From SAR202 cluster bacterium (GTDB lineage Bacteria; Chloroflexota; Dehalococcoidia; UBA3495), in assembly GCA_002401285.1 (NCBI GenBank), contig NVSQ01000035.1:1-5916 (forward strand): 5,916 nt of DNA, given 5' to 3'. Below the pieces are notes generated by a model. That model did not search any database and was not told the origin of the DNA. It saw only the letters and a list, made by a program, of their open reading frames with translations. Shown here piece after piece: positions 1 through 5,157 of the stretch (the first letter of the stretch is position 1; each line of letters opens with the position of its first letter). The position numbers were made by a program, and so were the translations under genes.

Positions 1-336
1 GTGGGAAAAGAGACCATCCTCTCCGATGATTCCCTCGGTGATCTTCTCGGTGAGGGCCGGTCCAAACACCTTTAGCCGGTTCTCTTTCCCGATGCTCTGG
101 TCCCAACGGCACAGAAGAAAACAAGGATAGTCTATGTCGTGATCGAAGTGGTGGTGGGTGAAAAACAGGTGGTCTACCTGAGTGGGGAACAGACCTGCTT
201 TCACCAGCTTGTGCGTGGCCGCCGGGCCGCAGTCGAACATCAGTAACTGCTCACCGAACTTGATAACGTGGGAACTGCCGAACCGTTCCGCGGTTGGTGT
301 GGGCGTGCCCCCGCCCAGAACAAAAATTTCCGCCAT
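1..336 (-). CDS. MBL-fold metallo-hydrolase, N-terminal part (runs off window)
   Basis: This is the first 112 residues of a metallo-beta-lactamase-fold protein; the rest lies beyond base 1. The N-terminus shows the typical opening beta strand and glycine turn (MAEIFVLGGGTPTPTAERFG), then LLMFDCGPAATHKL. The metal-binding motif THHHFDHD follows at about residues 60-67, fitting HxHxDH, which in this superfamily holds one or two zinc ions. The region around it (VDHLFFTHHHFDHDIDYPC) resembles RNase Z-like and related phosphodiesterase/hydrolase members. The substrate cannot be told from this part, and the distal metal ligands are not in the window. The ATG at 334-336 has GAGGAG (342-347 on the plus strand as CTCCTC) five bases upstream. 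The gene is divergent from the FmdB gene. Family membership is clear; function is open. Confidence 0.88.
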   Translation of the reverse strand, partial: MAEIFVLGGGTPTPTAERFGSSHVIKFGEQLLMFDCGPAATHKLVKAGLFPTQVDHLFFTHHHFDHDIDYPCFLLCRWDQSIGKENRLKVFGPALTEKITEGIIGEDGLFSH

Positions 337-493
337 GCTCTCTCCTCTTGTAGTCTTTGAGTATTTTCTTCGAGTTTTGCGCCCGATTGTTGCGTCACCA
401 GAATACCATTCGGTGATAACCAAAGTAACCGGTCGATCGCTCGCTGGCGAGTAGGACAGGGCGATAAAGCCGTTCCCCCGACATAGAATCGCA

Positions 494-522
494 TTGACAG
501 TCCAAAGTGGTACTGGTAAATT
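494..522 (+). promoter_or_regulatory. Candidate sigma-70-type promoter for the FmdB-dtd pair
   Basis: A perfect TTGACA at 494-499 is followed by an exact 17-base spacer and TAAATT at 517-522 (4 of 6 match to TATAAT). It lies 63 bases upstream of the GTG start at 586, in the 249-bp divergent spacer. I saw no equally good promoter for the minus-strand MBL gene. Prediction by eye only. Confidence 0.5.
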
Positions 523-585
523 GGATAAGTTGGTCTAATGTGACCGGCATTCTTTATCAAGACCTTTCCCAATAGGAGTATCCGA

Positions 586-957
586 GTGCCACGTTACGAC
601 TATCGTTGCACGTCTTGCGGCGACGAGTTCGAGCTAACCCAAAGTTTCAGTGAGGCTGGGAAAGGGACCTGCCCGGTATGTTCCGGGGCAGGACAACGAG
701 TCTTCCACGCCGTTCCGGTGATCTACAAAGGCTCCGGCTTTTACACCACAGATTACGGGCGGCCCAAGCCCCCGGTGGAAAACGGCAGCAAGGACGATTC
801 CTCTACCAAGGAAAGCAAACCTGCTGCCACGGAAGGGACGTCCGGGAGTTCGGACAGCAAATCAAGTTCCAGCGATACATCTTCAACTTCATCCTCCGGT
901 TCGTCGGACTCCAAAAGCGAGAGTTCGGCAAAGGCTTCCAGCGATTCCGGGAGCTAG
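586..957 (+). CDS. FmdB-family zinc-ribbon protein with serine-rich tail
   Basis: This is a small (123 aa) protein of the FmdB/CxxC_CXXC_SSSS putative regulatory family. Residues 1-57 form the family domain: MPRYDYRCTSCGDEFE opens it, with zinc ligands C8 and C11, then C29 and C32 (CPVC), and the typical GSGFYTTDY ending at residues 49-57. Residues 66-123 are a low-complexity, presumably disordered tail in which about 27 of 58 residues are serine, with many Asp, Lys and Glu. Members have been linked by name to formamidase/amidase regulation, but most have no demonstrated role. The start is GTG at 586, with AGGAG at 574-578 and seven bases of spacing, the same spacing as several neighbours. 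dtd follows 64 bp downstream on the same strand, so co-transcription is likely. The family call is firm; the function is unknown. Confidence 0.9.
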   Translation: MPRYDYRCTSCGDEFELTQSFSEAGKGTCPVCSGAGQRVFHAVPVIYKGSGFYTTDYGRPKPPVENGSKDDSSTKESKPAATEGTSGSSDSKSSSSDTSSTSSSGSSDSKSESSAKASSDSGS

Positions 958-1021
958 CCTCATTACCGGTGTTGGCGCCCACGGCCTGGGTCTTTAGGGG
1001 CATAGAAGAAGGTAAGCGCCG

Positions 1022-1486
1022 ATGCGGGCCTTGGTTCAGCGAGTGGTGGAAGCCTCGGTCCTGGTGAAAGGCCAAGAAGTTGGGCGTATCGGCCCTGGCT
1101 TAGTGGTTCTCCTAGGGTTCGCCGGAGATGACGAGGATTCCGACTCCCTTTTTCTGGTTGAAAAAACCGTGAATCTGCGCATTTTCGCAGACTCGGAAAA
1201 CCGGTTTAATCGCTCCGCCCTCGATGTGGGGGCGGAGCTTCTTTTAGTAAGCCAATTCACCCTGTACGCCGACACCCGCAAGGGCCGCCGGCCGGATTTC
1301 AACCGGGCCGCCGGGGCCGAGCAGGCACGAGAAGCATACGAGAAGGCGGTGGAGCTATTCCGCAATACCGGATTGACCGTGGCCACCGGCCGTTTCCAGG
1401 AATACATGCAAGTGCTACTGCAGAACGACGGTCCGGTCACAATCATGCTCGATAGCGCCGACCGCAACCGTCCCCGGCGGGGCTAA
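1022..1486 (+). CDS. dtd: D-aminoacyl-tRNA deacylase
   Basis: This enzyme hydrolyses the ester bond of D-aminoacyl-tRNAs, and also Gly-tRNA(Ala), in the cytoplasm, keeping D-amino acids out of translation. The 154-aa product covers the whole family length (about 145-150 aa is usual). It has MRALVQRV at the N-terminus, the conserved SQFTLYADTRKGRRPDF at residues 77-93, whose SQFT is part of the active site, and NDGPVT at 135-140, the Gly-cisPro motif that rejects L-amino acids. The start is ATG at 1022, with AGAAGG at 1007-1012 nine bases upstream. It lies 64 bp after the FmdB gene and is probably in the same transcript. Its TAA stop (1484-1486) shares bases with the stop of the convergent DinB gene. 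A long antisense reading frame through this gene is not considered real. Confidence 0.96.
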   Translation: MRALVQRVVEASVLVKGQEVGRIGPGLVVLLGFAGDDEDSDSLFLVEKTVNLRIFADSENRFNRSALDVGAELLLVSQFTLYADTRKGRRPDFNRAAGAEQAREAYEKAVELFRNTGLTVATGRFQEYMQVLLQNDGPVTIMLDSADRNRPRRG

Positions 1487-2010
1487 CGGTGCCAGCCCAT
1501 GCCGATGAACAGGCCTCTTAGATAAGCGATCTGGCCGCCGTGGGCAATGTTGTCCCAGGTGAACTGTCCCAGAAGCATGGCCACCGACCGCGGCTCGGCC
1601 ACCGGGGGAATCACCATAGTTTTTTCCAGGTCAGCCTCAGTCAACGACTCTATATACGCTACAGCGGCGGCTTTGACGGCTCCGTAGTAGCCAATCTGTG
1701 CTTCCTTGGATGGAGGCGTCCATTCGGCCACCTGATCGGCAGTCCAGCCCACTCCCCGGTCTTCTGCATCGCCGGGCATGCCGAATTTTTCGTGCCAGCC
1801 GTCCTGGATCCAGATTTGGGGAATCGACCTGAATCGGGTATGGATGAAGGTGTCCACCACCCGGGTCATATGCCAAAGGATCCAAGCGGCGGAATTGCAT
1901 CCGTTGGAGGGCTGCCGGGCCATGGCGGCATCGTCTAGCCCTTCCAGGGCGGTGTCAACCATGTCCCAGTTGCGTTGCAAGGCGTAGAGAATAGATTCGG
2001 CAGGGAGCAA
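1483..2010 (-). CDS. DinB-family (four-helix bundle) protein
   Basis: This 175-aa protein resembles the DinB/YfiT-like putative metalloenzyme superfamily, whose members are small helical bundles that usually bind a divalent metal through three histidines; some act as thiol-dependent transferases. Candidate ligands are H47 in AAWILWHMTRVVD and H157 in QFTWDNIAHGGQIAYLRG. At the place where many relatives have a histidine four residues before the last one, this protein has D153, so the metal site may be Asp-containing or altered. H57 and H73 are other possible ligands. The start is TTG at 2008-2010, chosen because AGGAGG (2016-2021) sits five bases upstream and the next in-frame methionine (M17) is too far inside helix 1. 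It lies 129 bp downstream of the CMD-like gene and converges on dtd. The substrate is unknown. Confidence 0.82.
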   Translation of the reverse strand: MLPAESILYALQRNWDMVDTALEGLDDAAMARQPSNGCNSAAWILWHMTRVVDTFIHTRFRSIPQIWIQDGWHEKFGMPGDAEDRGVGWTADQVAEWTPPSKEAQIGYYGAVKAAAVAYIESLTEADLEKTMVIPPVAEPRSVAMLLGQFTWDNIAHGGQIAYLRGLFIGMGWHR

Positions 2011-2051
2011 TGTCTCCTCCTCGGTTACCCCGTAAGTTTCCTACTGACTCC

Positions 2052-2075
2052 CCGGCCCTTCTGCGGAAGGGCCGG
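2052..2075. repeat. Perfect 10-bp hairpin between CMD-like and DinB genes
   Basis: CCGGCCCTTC (2052-2061) and GAAGGGCCGG (2066-2075) are exact reverse complements around the tetraloop TGCG. On the transcribed minus strand the stem is followed by GGGAGTCAG rather than a T-run, so it does not look like an intrinsic terminator. With the flanking GGAATGACG it resembles dispersed REP-like intergenic palindromes, and it could also shape the mRNA between the two genes. Which of these applies is not decidable here. Confidence 0.7.
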
Positions 2076-2139
2076 AATGACGATGGTATGTTCCCCGCCT
2101 CGGCCTATCTTTCATGGCCGTCTTGGACGCCGGCAGTAC

Positions 2140-2688
2140 CTATACGGGAATCTCCGCGGTCATTCCGGGCGCAAGCTCAACATCAAACGCCAGCAATATC
2201 TGACCAACTAGAAGATAGTGGCCGATCAATCCGGTAAAGTTCACCGTATCCTGAACACCGAACCGGTCCTTCACCGCGTTGAATGTGGCATCGCTGATCT
2301 TATGATTTCCGACTAGTTCCTTCGTATAGCGCACCAAGATCTCTTCGTCGCCGGAAAGGCCCTGGGGAGCCGTGCCCTTGGCGACCGCCTGGATGGTCTC
2401 TTCAGATACGCCCGCTTCTCGGGCCAGGCGGGCGTGGGCGGAGAATTCGTACTGGGAGGTGACCTCGCGGGCCGTAGTGATGATAACCAGTTCCTTAAGA
2501 GCTTCCGGTACATCGAATTCGAAACGGACAAAGGTGCCGGTGTGCGCGACCCTGGCCGCCAATTGAGGGCTGTGGAGAAGGATGCCGTAGGGACCTCTAA
2601 CGCTGCCACGGCTGCCGACTATCTCGTCGAAATATTGCTGGTCCTCGGGTTTGAGTTCGTCCCTGTTCACGTTGGGCAGTCTCGCCAT
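2140..2688 (-). CDS. Carboxymuconolactone decarboxylase (CMD)-like protein, cysteine-free
   Basis: This is a 182-aa protein of the AhpD/CMD superfamily of all-helical proteins. N-terminal residues 1-20 (MARLPNVNRDELKPEDQQYF) and the stretch RGPYGILLHSPQLAARV (residues 31-47) are typical. ALKELVIITTAREVTSQYEFSAHARLAREAGV (63-94) is the conserved core. In AhpD-type peroxidases the core has a CxxC followed by His; here it reads YEFSAH (80-85), keeping E81 and H85, and the whole protein has no cysteine. A thiol-peroxidase role is therefore unlikely. The form matches a cysteine-less CMD subfamily of unknown substrate. The ATG at 2686-2688 has AGGAGG (2696-2701) with seven bases of spacing. It begins 63 bp after the nadC stop and precedes the DinB gene on the same strand, so the three may be co-transcribed. 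Confidence 0.87.
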   Translation of the reverse strand: MARLPNVNRDELKPEDQQYFDEIVGSRGSVRGPYGILLHSPQLAARVAHTGTFVRFEFDVPEALKELVIITTAREVTSQYEFSAHARLAREAGVSEETIQAVAKGTAPQGLSGDEEILVRYTKELVGNHKISDATFNAVKDRFGVQDTVNFTGLIGHYLLVGQILLAFDVELAPGMTAEIPV

Positions 2689-2727
2689 TTCGTTTCCTCC
2701 TAATCTGTTGCGGCCTTCCGCCGGATC

Positions 2728-2753
2728 GCTGAAAGCTGATGGCTGACAGCTTT
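2728..2753. repeat. GCTGANN heptad tandem repeat
   Basis: GCTGAAA (2728-2734), GCTGATG (2735-2741) and GCTGACA (2742-2748) are tandem 7-bp units, followed by a partial GCT (2749-2751). The last unit runs into the nadC stop codon (2752-2754, minus strand). The array also contains a short inverted repeat, AAAGCTG (2732-2738) with CAGCTTT (2747-2753). The pattern resembles heptanucleotide intergenic repeats known from several bacteria. Its role is unknown. Confidence 0.6.
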
Positions 2754-3606
2754 ATTGAAATTCCAGGTCCAGGCTGATATCCAGGGCTTTGGTGGAATGG
2801 GTCAGACCGCCGACGGATATCAGATCGACCCCGGAGGCGGCCACGGCCCGCACTGTCTCCAATGAAATACCTCCCGAGGCCTCGACCGCCGCCCGGCCGT
2901 CGATGATATCCACAGCCTGACGCATCATTTCCGGAGACATGTTGTCCAGCAAGATAACGTGGGCCCCCGCGGCCGCGGCTTCCCCGGCCTCCTGCACAGT
3001 CTCCACTTCCACTTCGACTTTGATGGTGTGAGATGCGTTCGACAAGGCCAATCGGATGACGTCCTGAAGCCCCATCTCCTGGGAACGTAACGCCTCGATA
3101 TGGTTGTCCTTGATTAATATGCCGTCAGCCAGGTTGAGACGATGGTTGTGGCCCCCGCCCATTCGTACGGCATATTTGTCTAGGTAACGGTGCCCCGGAG
3201 CGGTCTTACGGGTGTCCACTATTCGGGCTTGGCTCCCTTCGATAGCCATAACGTATTGGTTGGTGTCGCTGGCTATGCCGCTCATCCGCTGTAAGAAGTT
3301 CAGGGCGACACGTTCGGCGCGCAGGATACTACCGGCGTCGCCTTCTATCCGCGCCAGATCCGTCCCGGGGGTAAGGGCTGAACCGTCGGGCAACAGCACC
3401 CGGACGTCCAGGCTTGAATCGATGCGCAAGAAAACGGACTGGCTGACCTCTATGCCCGCCAGCATCCCATTGCCTTTAGCCCGGATCATGCCCACGGCCT
3501 GAATTCCCTGGGGGACCAAGGCTTGGGTGGTGGGATCATTGAACGCCTGATCTTCCGACAGGGCGGCGTCGATCAGATTGTAAACTTCCGGAGGCAATTG
3601 ACTCAC
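2752..3606 (-). CDS. nadC: Nicotinate-nucleotide pyrophosphorylase (quinolinate phosphoribosyltransferase)
   Basis: NadC converts quinolinate and PRPP to nicotinate mononucleotide, CO2 and pyrophosphate, the last step before the de novo and salvage NAD routes join. The 284-aa product matches the family length (about 280-300). Conserved blocks appear in order: ERVALNFLQRMSGIA (98-112), DTRKTAPGHRYLDKYAVRMG (131-150), GGHNHRLNLADGILIKDNHI (151-170), KVEVEVE (196-202), ILLDN (218-222), EASGGI (242-247) and SVGGLTHS (264-271). These carry the Arg, His, Lys and acidic residues of the quinolinate and PRPP site. I place the start at GTG 3604-3606 because AGGAGG (3614-3619) lies exactly seven bases upstream. 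The frame stays open to a TTG at 3702, but that extension encodes the translated REP-like repeat (ALRQAQGERS) and is not part of the family. A spacer and terminator separate it from nadA. Confidence 0.95.
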   Translation of the reverse strand: MSQLPPEVYNLIDAALSEDQAFNDPTTQALVPQGIQAVGMIRAKGNGMLAGIEVSQSVFLRIDSSLDVRVLLPDGSALTPGTDLARIEGDAGSILRAERVALNFLQRMSGIASDTNQYVMAIEGSQARIVDTRKTAPGHRYLDKYAVRMGGGHNHRLNLADGILIKDNHIEALRSQEMGLQDVIRLALSNASHTIKVEVEVETVQEAGEAAAAGAHVILLDNMSPEMMRQAVDIIDGRAAVEASGGISLETVRAVAASGVDLISVGGLTHSTKALDISLDLEFQ

Positions 3607-3660
3607 GAGGCGTCCTCCTCTCGCGTAGATACTAAGAGTCCATCCGAATACCCAACAACT

Positions 3661-3687
3661 CCGTTCGCCCTGAGCCTGCCGAAGGGC
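3661..3687 (+). repeat. REP-like palindrome, copy A
   Basis: This 27-bp unit has the order CCGTTCG, CCC, TGAGC, C, TG, C, CGAA, GGG, C. The arms GCCCT (3667-3671) and AGGGC (3683-3687) pair around an 11-base loop. It closely resembles a dispersed intergenic repeat that I know from several bacterial genomes (GTTCGCCCTGAGC-type). It lies inside the spurious 5' extension of nadC, where its minus strand would be read as LRQAQGER. Confidence 0.75.
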
Positions 3688-3730
3688 CTCGACATCCATC
3701 AAATCCGCACGGGGTGACGCGTAGGCGACG

Positions 3731-3757
3731 GTGGTTCGACAAGCTCACCACGAACGG
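3731..3757 (-). repeat. REP-like palindrome, copy B (inverted relative to copy A)
   Basis: Read on the minus strand this 27-bp unit has the same scaffold as the copy at 3661: CCGTTCG, TGG, TGAGC, T, TG, T, CGAA, CCA, C. The stem arms are GTGGT (3731-3735) and ACCAC (3747-3751). All three differing stem positions are compensated on the other arm (CCC/GGG in one, TGG/CCA in the other). The two copies form a divergent pair 43 bp apart. A degenerate partial copy, CACCACTAACGG, follows at 3786-3797 and matches 3746-3757 at 11 of 12 bases. Confidence 0.75.
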
Positions 3758-3762
3758 AGCGG

Positions 3763-3789
3763 GGTGACCTCGAGCTAGGCGGGGTCACC
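3763..3789. repeat. Inverted repeat GGTGACC/GGTCACC
   Basis: GGTGACC (3763-3769) and GGTCACC (3783-3789) are exact reverse complements separated by 13 bases. The related string GGGGTGAC occurs at 3711-3718 and again at 3761-3768, exactly 50 bp apart. It could be part of the REP-like cluster or an operator for nadC. No evidence separates these options. Confidence 0.45.
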
Positions 3790-3863
3790 ACTAACGGGAC
3801 AGATAACTCAATCTGGCGCGGTTGCCGGACAATTGTACCGCATATTCCTGTAGCTGGAGTGGG

Positions 3864-3907
3864 CAAAAGTAAAGGCCCGCCTTATTTACGCCGAGCGGGC
3901 CACTTTT
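3864..3907 (-). terminator. Intrinsic terminator downstream of nadA
   Basis: On the minus strand GGCCCGC (3901-3895) pairs with GCGGGCC (3880-3874) around a 14-base loop and is followed by TTTACTTTTG (3873-3864). An outer arm, AAAAGT with ACTTTT, extends the stem past a three-base bulge. It begins about 30 bases after the nadA stop. The outer arm also gives a T-run on the plus strand, so it could work in both directions, but no plus-strand gene enters from the left. Confidence 0.75.
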
Positions 3908-3937
3908 CACTGTCGGTACTGGGATAAATCGTCTGAT

Positions 3938-5146
3938 CTAGCGCAACGACAACATCCTTTCCAGAGCTACTAGGGCGTCTTTTTTTACGTCGTCCGGTAC
4001 GGTGATCTGGTTGATAACTTGGCCGTGCAGCAGCCCCTCCAACACCCACAACACGTAAGCGGGGTGGATGCGGTACATGGTGGAGCAAGGGCAGATCACC
4101 GGGTCTAGGCAAAAGATAACTTTGTCTGGATTTTCCAGGGCAAGACGATTCACCAAGCTGACCTCGGTGCCCACGGCCCATTGGCTGCCTGCCGGAGCCT
4201 CGTTGATCGCCTTCCTGATGAATTCCGTGGAGCCGACCAGATCCGCGGCCTGCACCGTTTCCATGGTGCATTCCGGATGGACCAGGATGGTGACGTCCGG
4301 ATAGCGTTCCCGAGCCGTTTCTATCTGCTTTACGGTGAACCGGGTGTGCACGGCGCAATGGCCTTGCCAAAGGATGAGCTTGGCATCTCTAAGCTGCTCC
4401 GGCGTATTCCCACCCAAGCGTTTGAAGGGGTTCCAGAGCGCCATCTCGTCCAGGCTCAGGCCCAACTTCAACCCGGTGTTACGTCCCAGATGTTGATCCG
4501 GCAGGAAAAGCACCCGCTGGGATTGTTTCAGGGCCCATTCCATGACGGCCACCGCGTTGGACGAGGTGCAAACCGAGCCACCGGTCCGGCCGCACAAGGC
4601 TTTGATGGAGGCGATGGAGTTCATGTAGGTGACCGGAACGATGCCGCCATGGTCTCCCAGAACTTCCTGCAGGTCTTCCCAGGAGTCGTCGACGTCATCC
4701 ATGGGAGCCATGTCGGCCATCGAACAGCCCGCGGTGATGTTGGGCAAGATGACTTTTTGGTGGGGCGCGCACAGAATACAGGCCGTCTCGGCCATGAAGT
4801 GAACGCCGCAAAAGACTATGTAATCGGCGTCGGGAAGTCGGGCAGCTTCCTGGGACAGGAGGAACGAATCGCCTTGGAAGTCGGCGTATTTGATTACTTC
4901 TTCCCGCTGGTAATGGTGGCCCAGAATCGTCACCGACTTGCCCAGCTTTTGTTTGGCCTCATGGATCCGCTGGTCTAGTTCTTCGGCGCTTAGGTGAAGG
5001 TATTCGTTGGAGATTTTCTGCCAGCGTATGTTAACCGCCATCTCTTCAGCAAGAGACTTGGCAGGAAGCTCGTCTTCGGGCTTGCAGAAGGCGGCGTGCT
5101 CTATCTCGGTGATGGGTATTGTAGGCTGACGGTTTCGGGTGGCCAT
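3938..5146 (-). CDS. nadA: Quinolinate synthase
   Basis: NadA is an oxygen-sensitive 4Fe-4S enzyme that condenses iminoaspartate with dihydroxyacetone phosphate to make quinolinate, the NadC substrate. The product has 402 aa from the ATG, longer than the roughly 300-370 aa usual in the family; the first 50 or so residues are an N-terminal extension. In this numbering, ILGHHYQREEVIKYADFQGDSF (74-95) holds the first substrate-binding His and Tyr. The three cluster cysteines are C141 (ITAGCSMAD), C293 (VHPEC) and one of C352/C354 (CPCSTMYRI). The Glu of HPEC corresponds to a catalytic residue in studied NadA proteins. I chose ATG 5144-5146, seven bases from GAGGGA (5154-5159). The TTG directly before it (5147-5149) is possible but only four bases from that site. 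The miaB stop overlaps the ribosome site, so translation is probably coupled. Confidence 0.96.
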   Translation of the reverse strand: MATRNRQPTIPITEIEHAAFCKPEDELPAKSLAEEMAVNIRWQKISNEYLHLSAEELDQRIHEAKQKLGKSVTILGHHYQREEVIKYADFQGDSFLLSQEAARLPDADYIVFCGVHFMAETACILCAPHQKVILPNITAGCSMADMAPMDDVDDSWEDLQEVLGDHGGIVPVTYMNSIASIKALCGRTGGSVCTSSNAVAVMEWALKQSQRVLFLPDQHLGRNTGLKLGLSLDEMALWNPFKRLGGNTPEQLRDAKLILWQGHCAVHTRFTVKQIETARERYPDVTILVHPECTMETVQAADLVGSTEFIRKAINEAPAGSQWAVGTEVSLVNRLALENPDKVIFCLDPVICPCSTMYRIHPAYVLWVLEGLLHGQVINQITVPDDVKKDALVALERMLSLR

Positions 5147-5157
5147 CAAATGTTCCC

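Larger units (their letters stand above)
3607..3937. other. 331-bp non-coding spacer between nadA and nadC
   Basis: No credible gene lies here. From left to right it contains the nadC ribosome site, one REP-like palindrome, a second copy in the opposite orientation, an inverted pair GGTGACC/GGTCACC, a degenerate third half-copy, and the nadA terminator. The nadC promoter must lie in this spacer if nadC is not transcribed from nadA. On the minus strand TACAAT (3832-3837, seen as ATTGTA) is a possible -10, but the 17-base-upstream hexamer is poor, so I do not call a promoter. Confidence 0.8.

Noticed and set aside
395..416. TCACC…GGTGA inverted repeat and a nearby CTCGC-TG-GCGAG mini-hairpin (440-451) in the divergent spacer
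   Set aside because: Arms of only five bases; expected by chance in a 249-bp spacer, so not called an operator.
240..572. 110-residue minus-strand frame covering the divergent spacer and the start of the MBL gene
   Set aside because: It overlaps the true MBL start in another frame, has no family features, and would cover the candidate promoter.
1036..1467. 143-residue open frame antisense to dtd
   Set aside because: Ser/Arg-rich composition typical of a reverse-strand shadow; dtd is unambiguous on the plus strand.
3661..3797. Repeat cluster considered as a CRISPR array
   Set aside because: Units are palindromic, inverted relative to each other and only two and a half in number, with no regular spacers or cas genes.
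3832..3837. TACAAT on the minus strand as a -10 for nadC
   Set aside because: No acceptable -35 hexamer at 16-18 bases upstream; mentioned only as a possibility in the spacer entry.
4181..4978. 265-residue open frame on the plus strand, antisense to nadA
   Set aside because: It lies wholly inside the well-supported nadA gene, shows no recognisable domain, and is explained by codon bias in GC-rich DNA.
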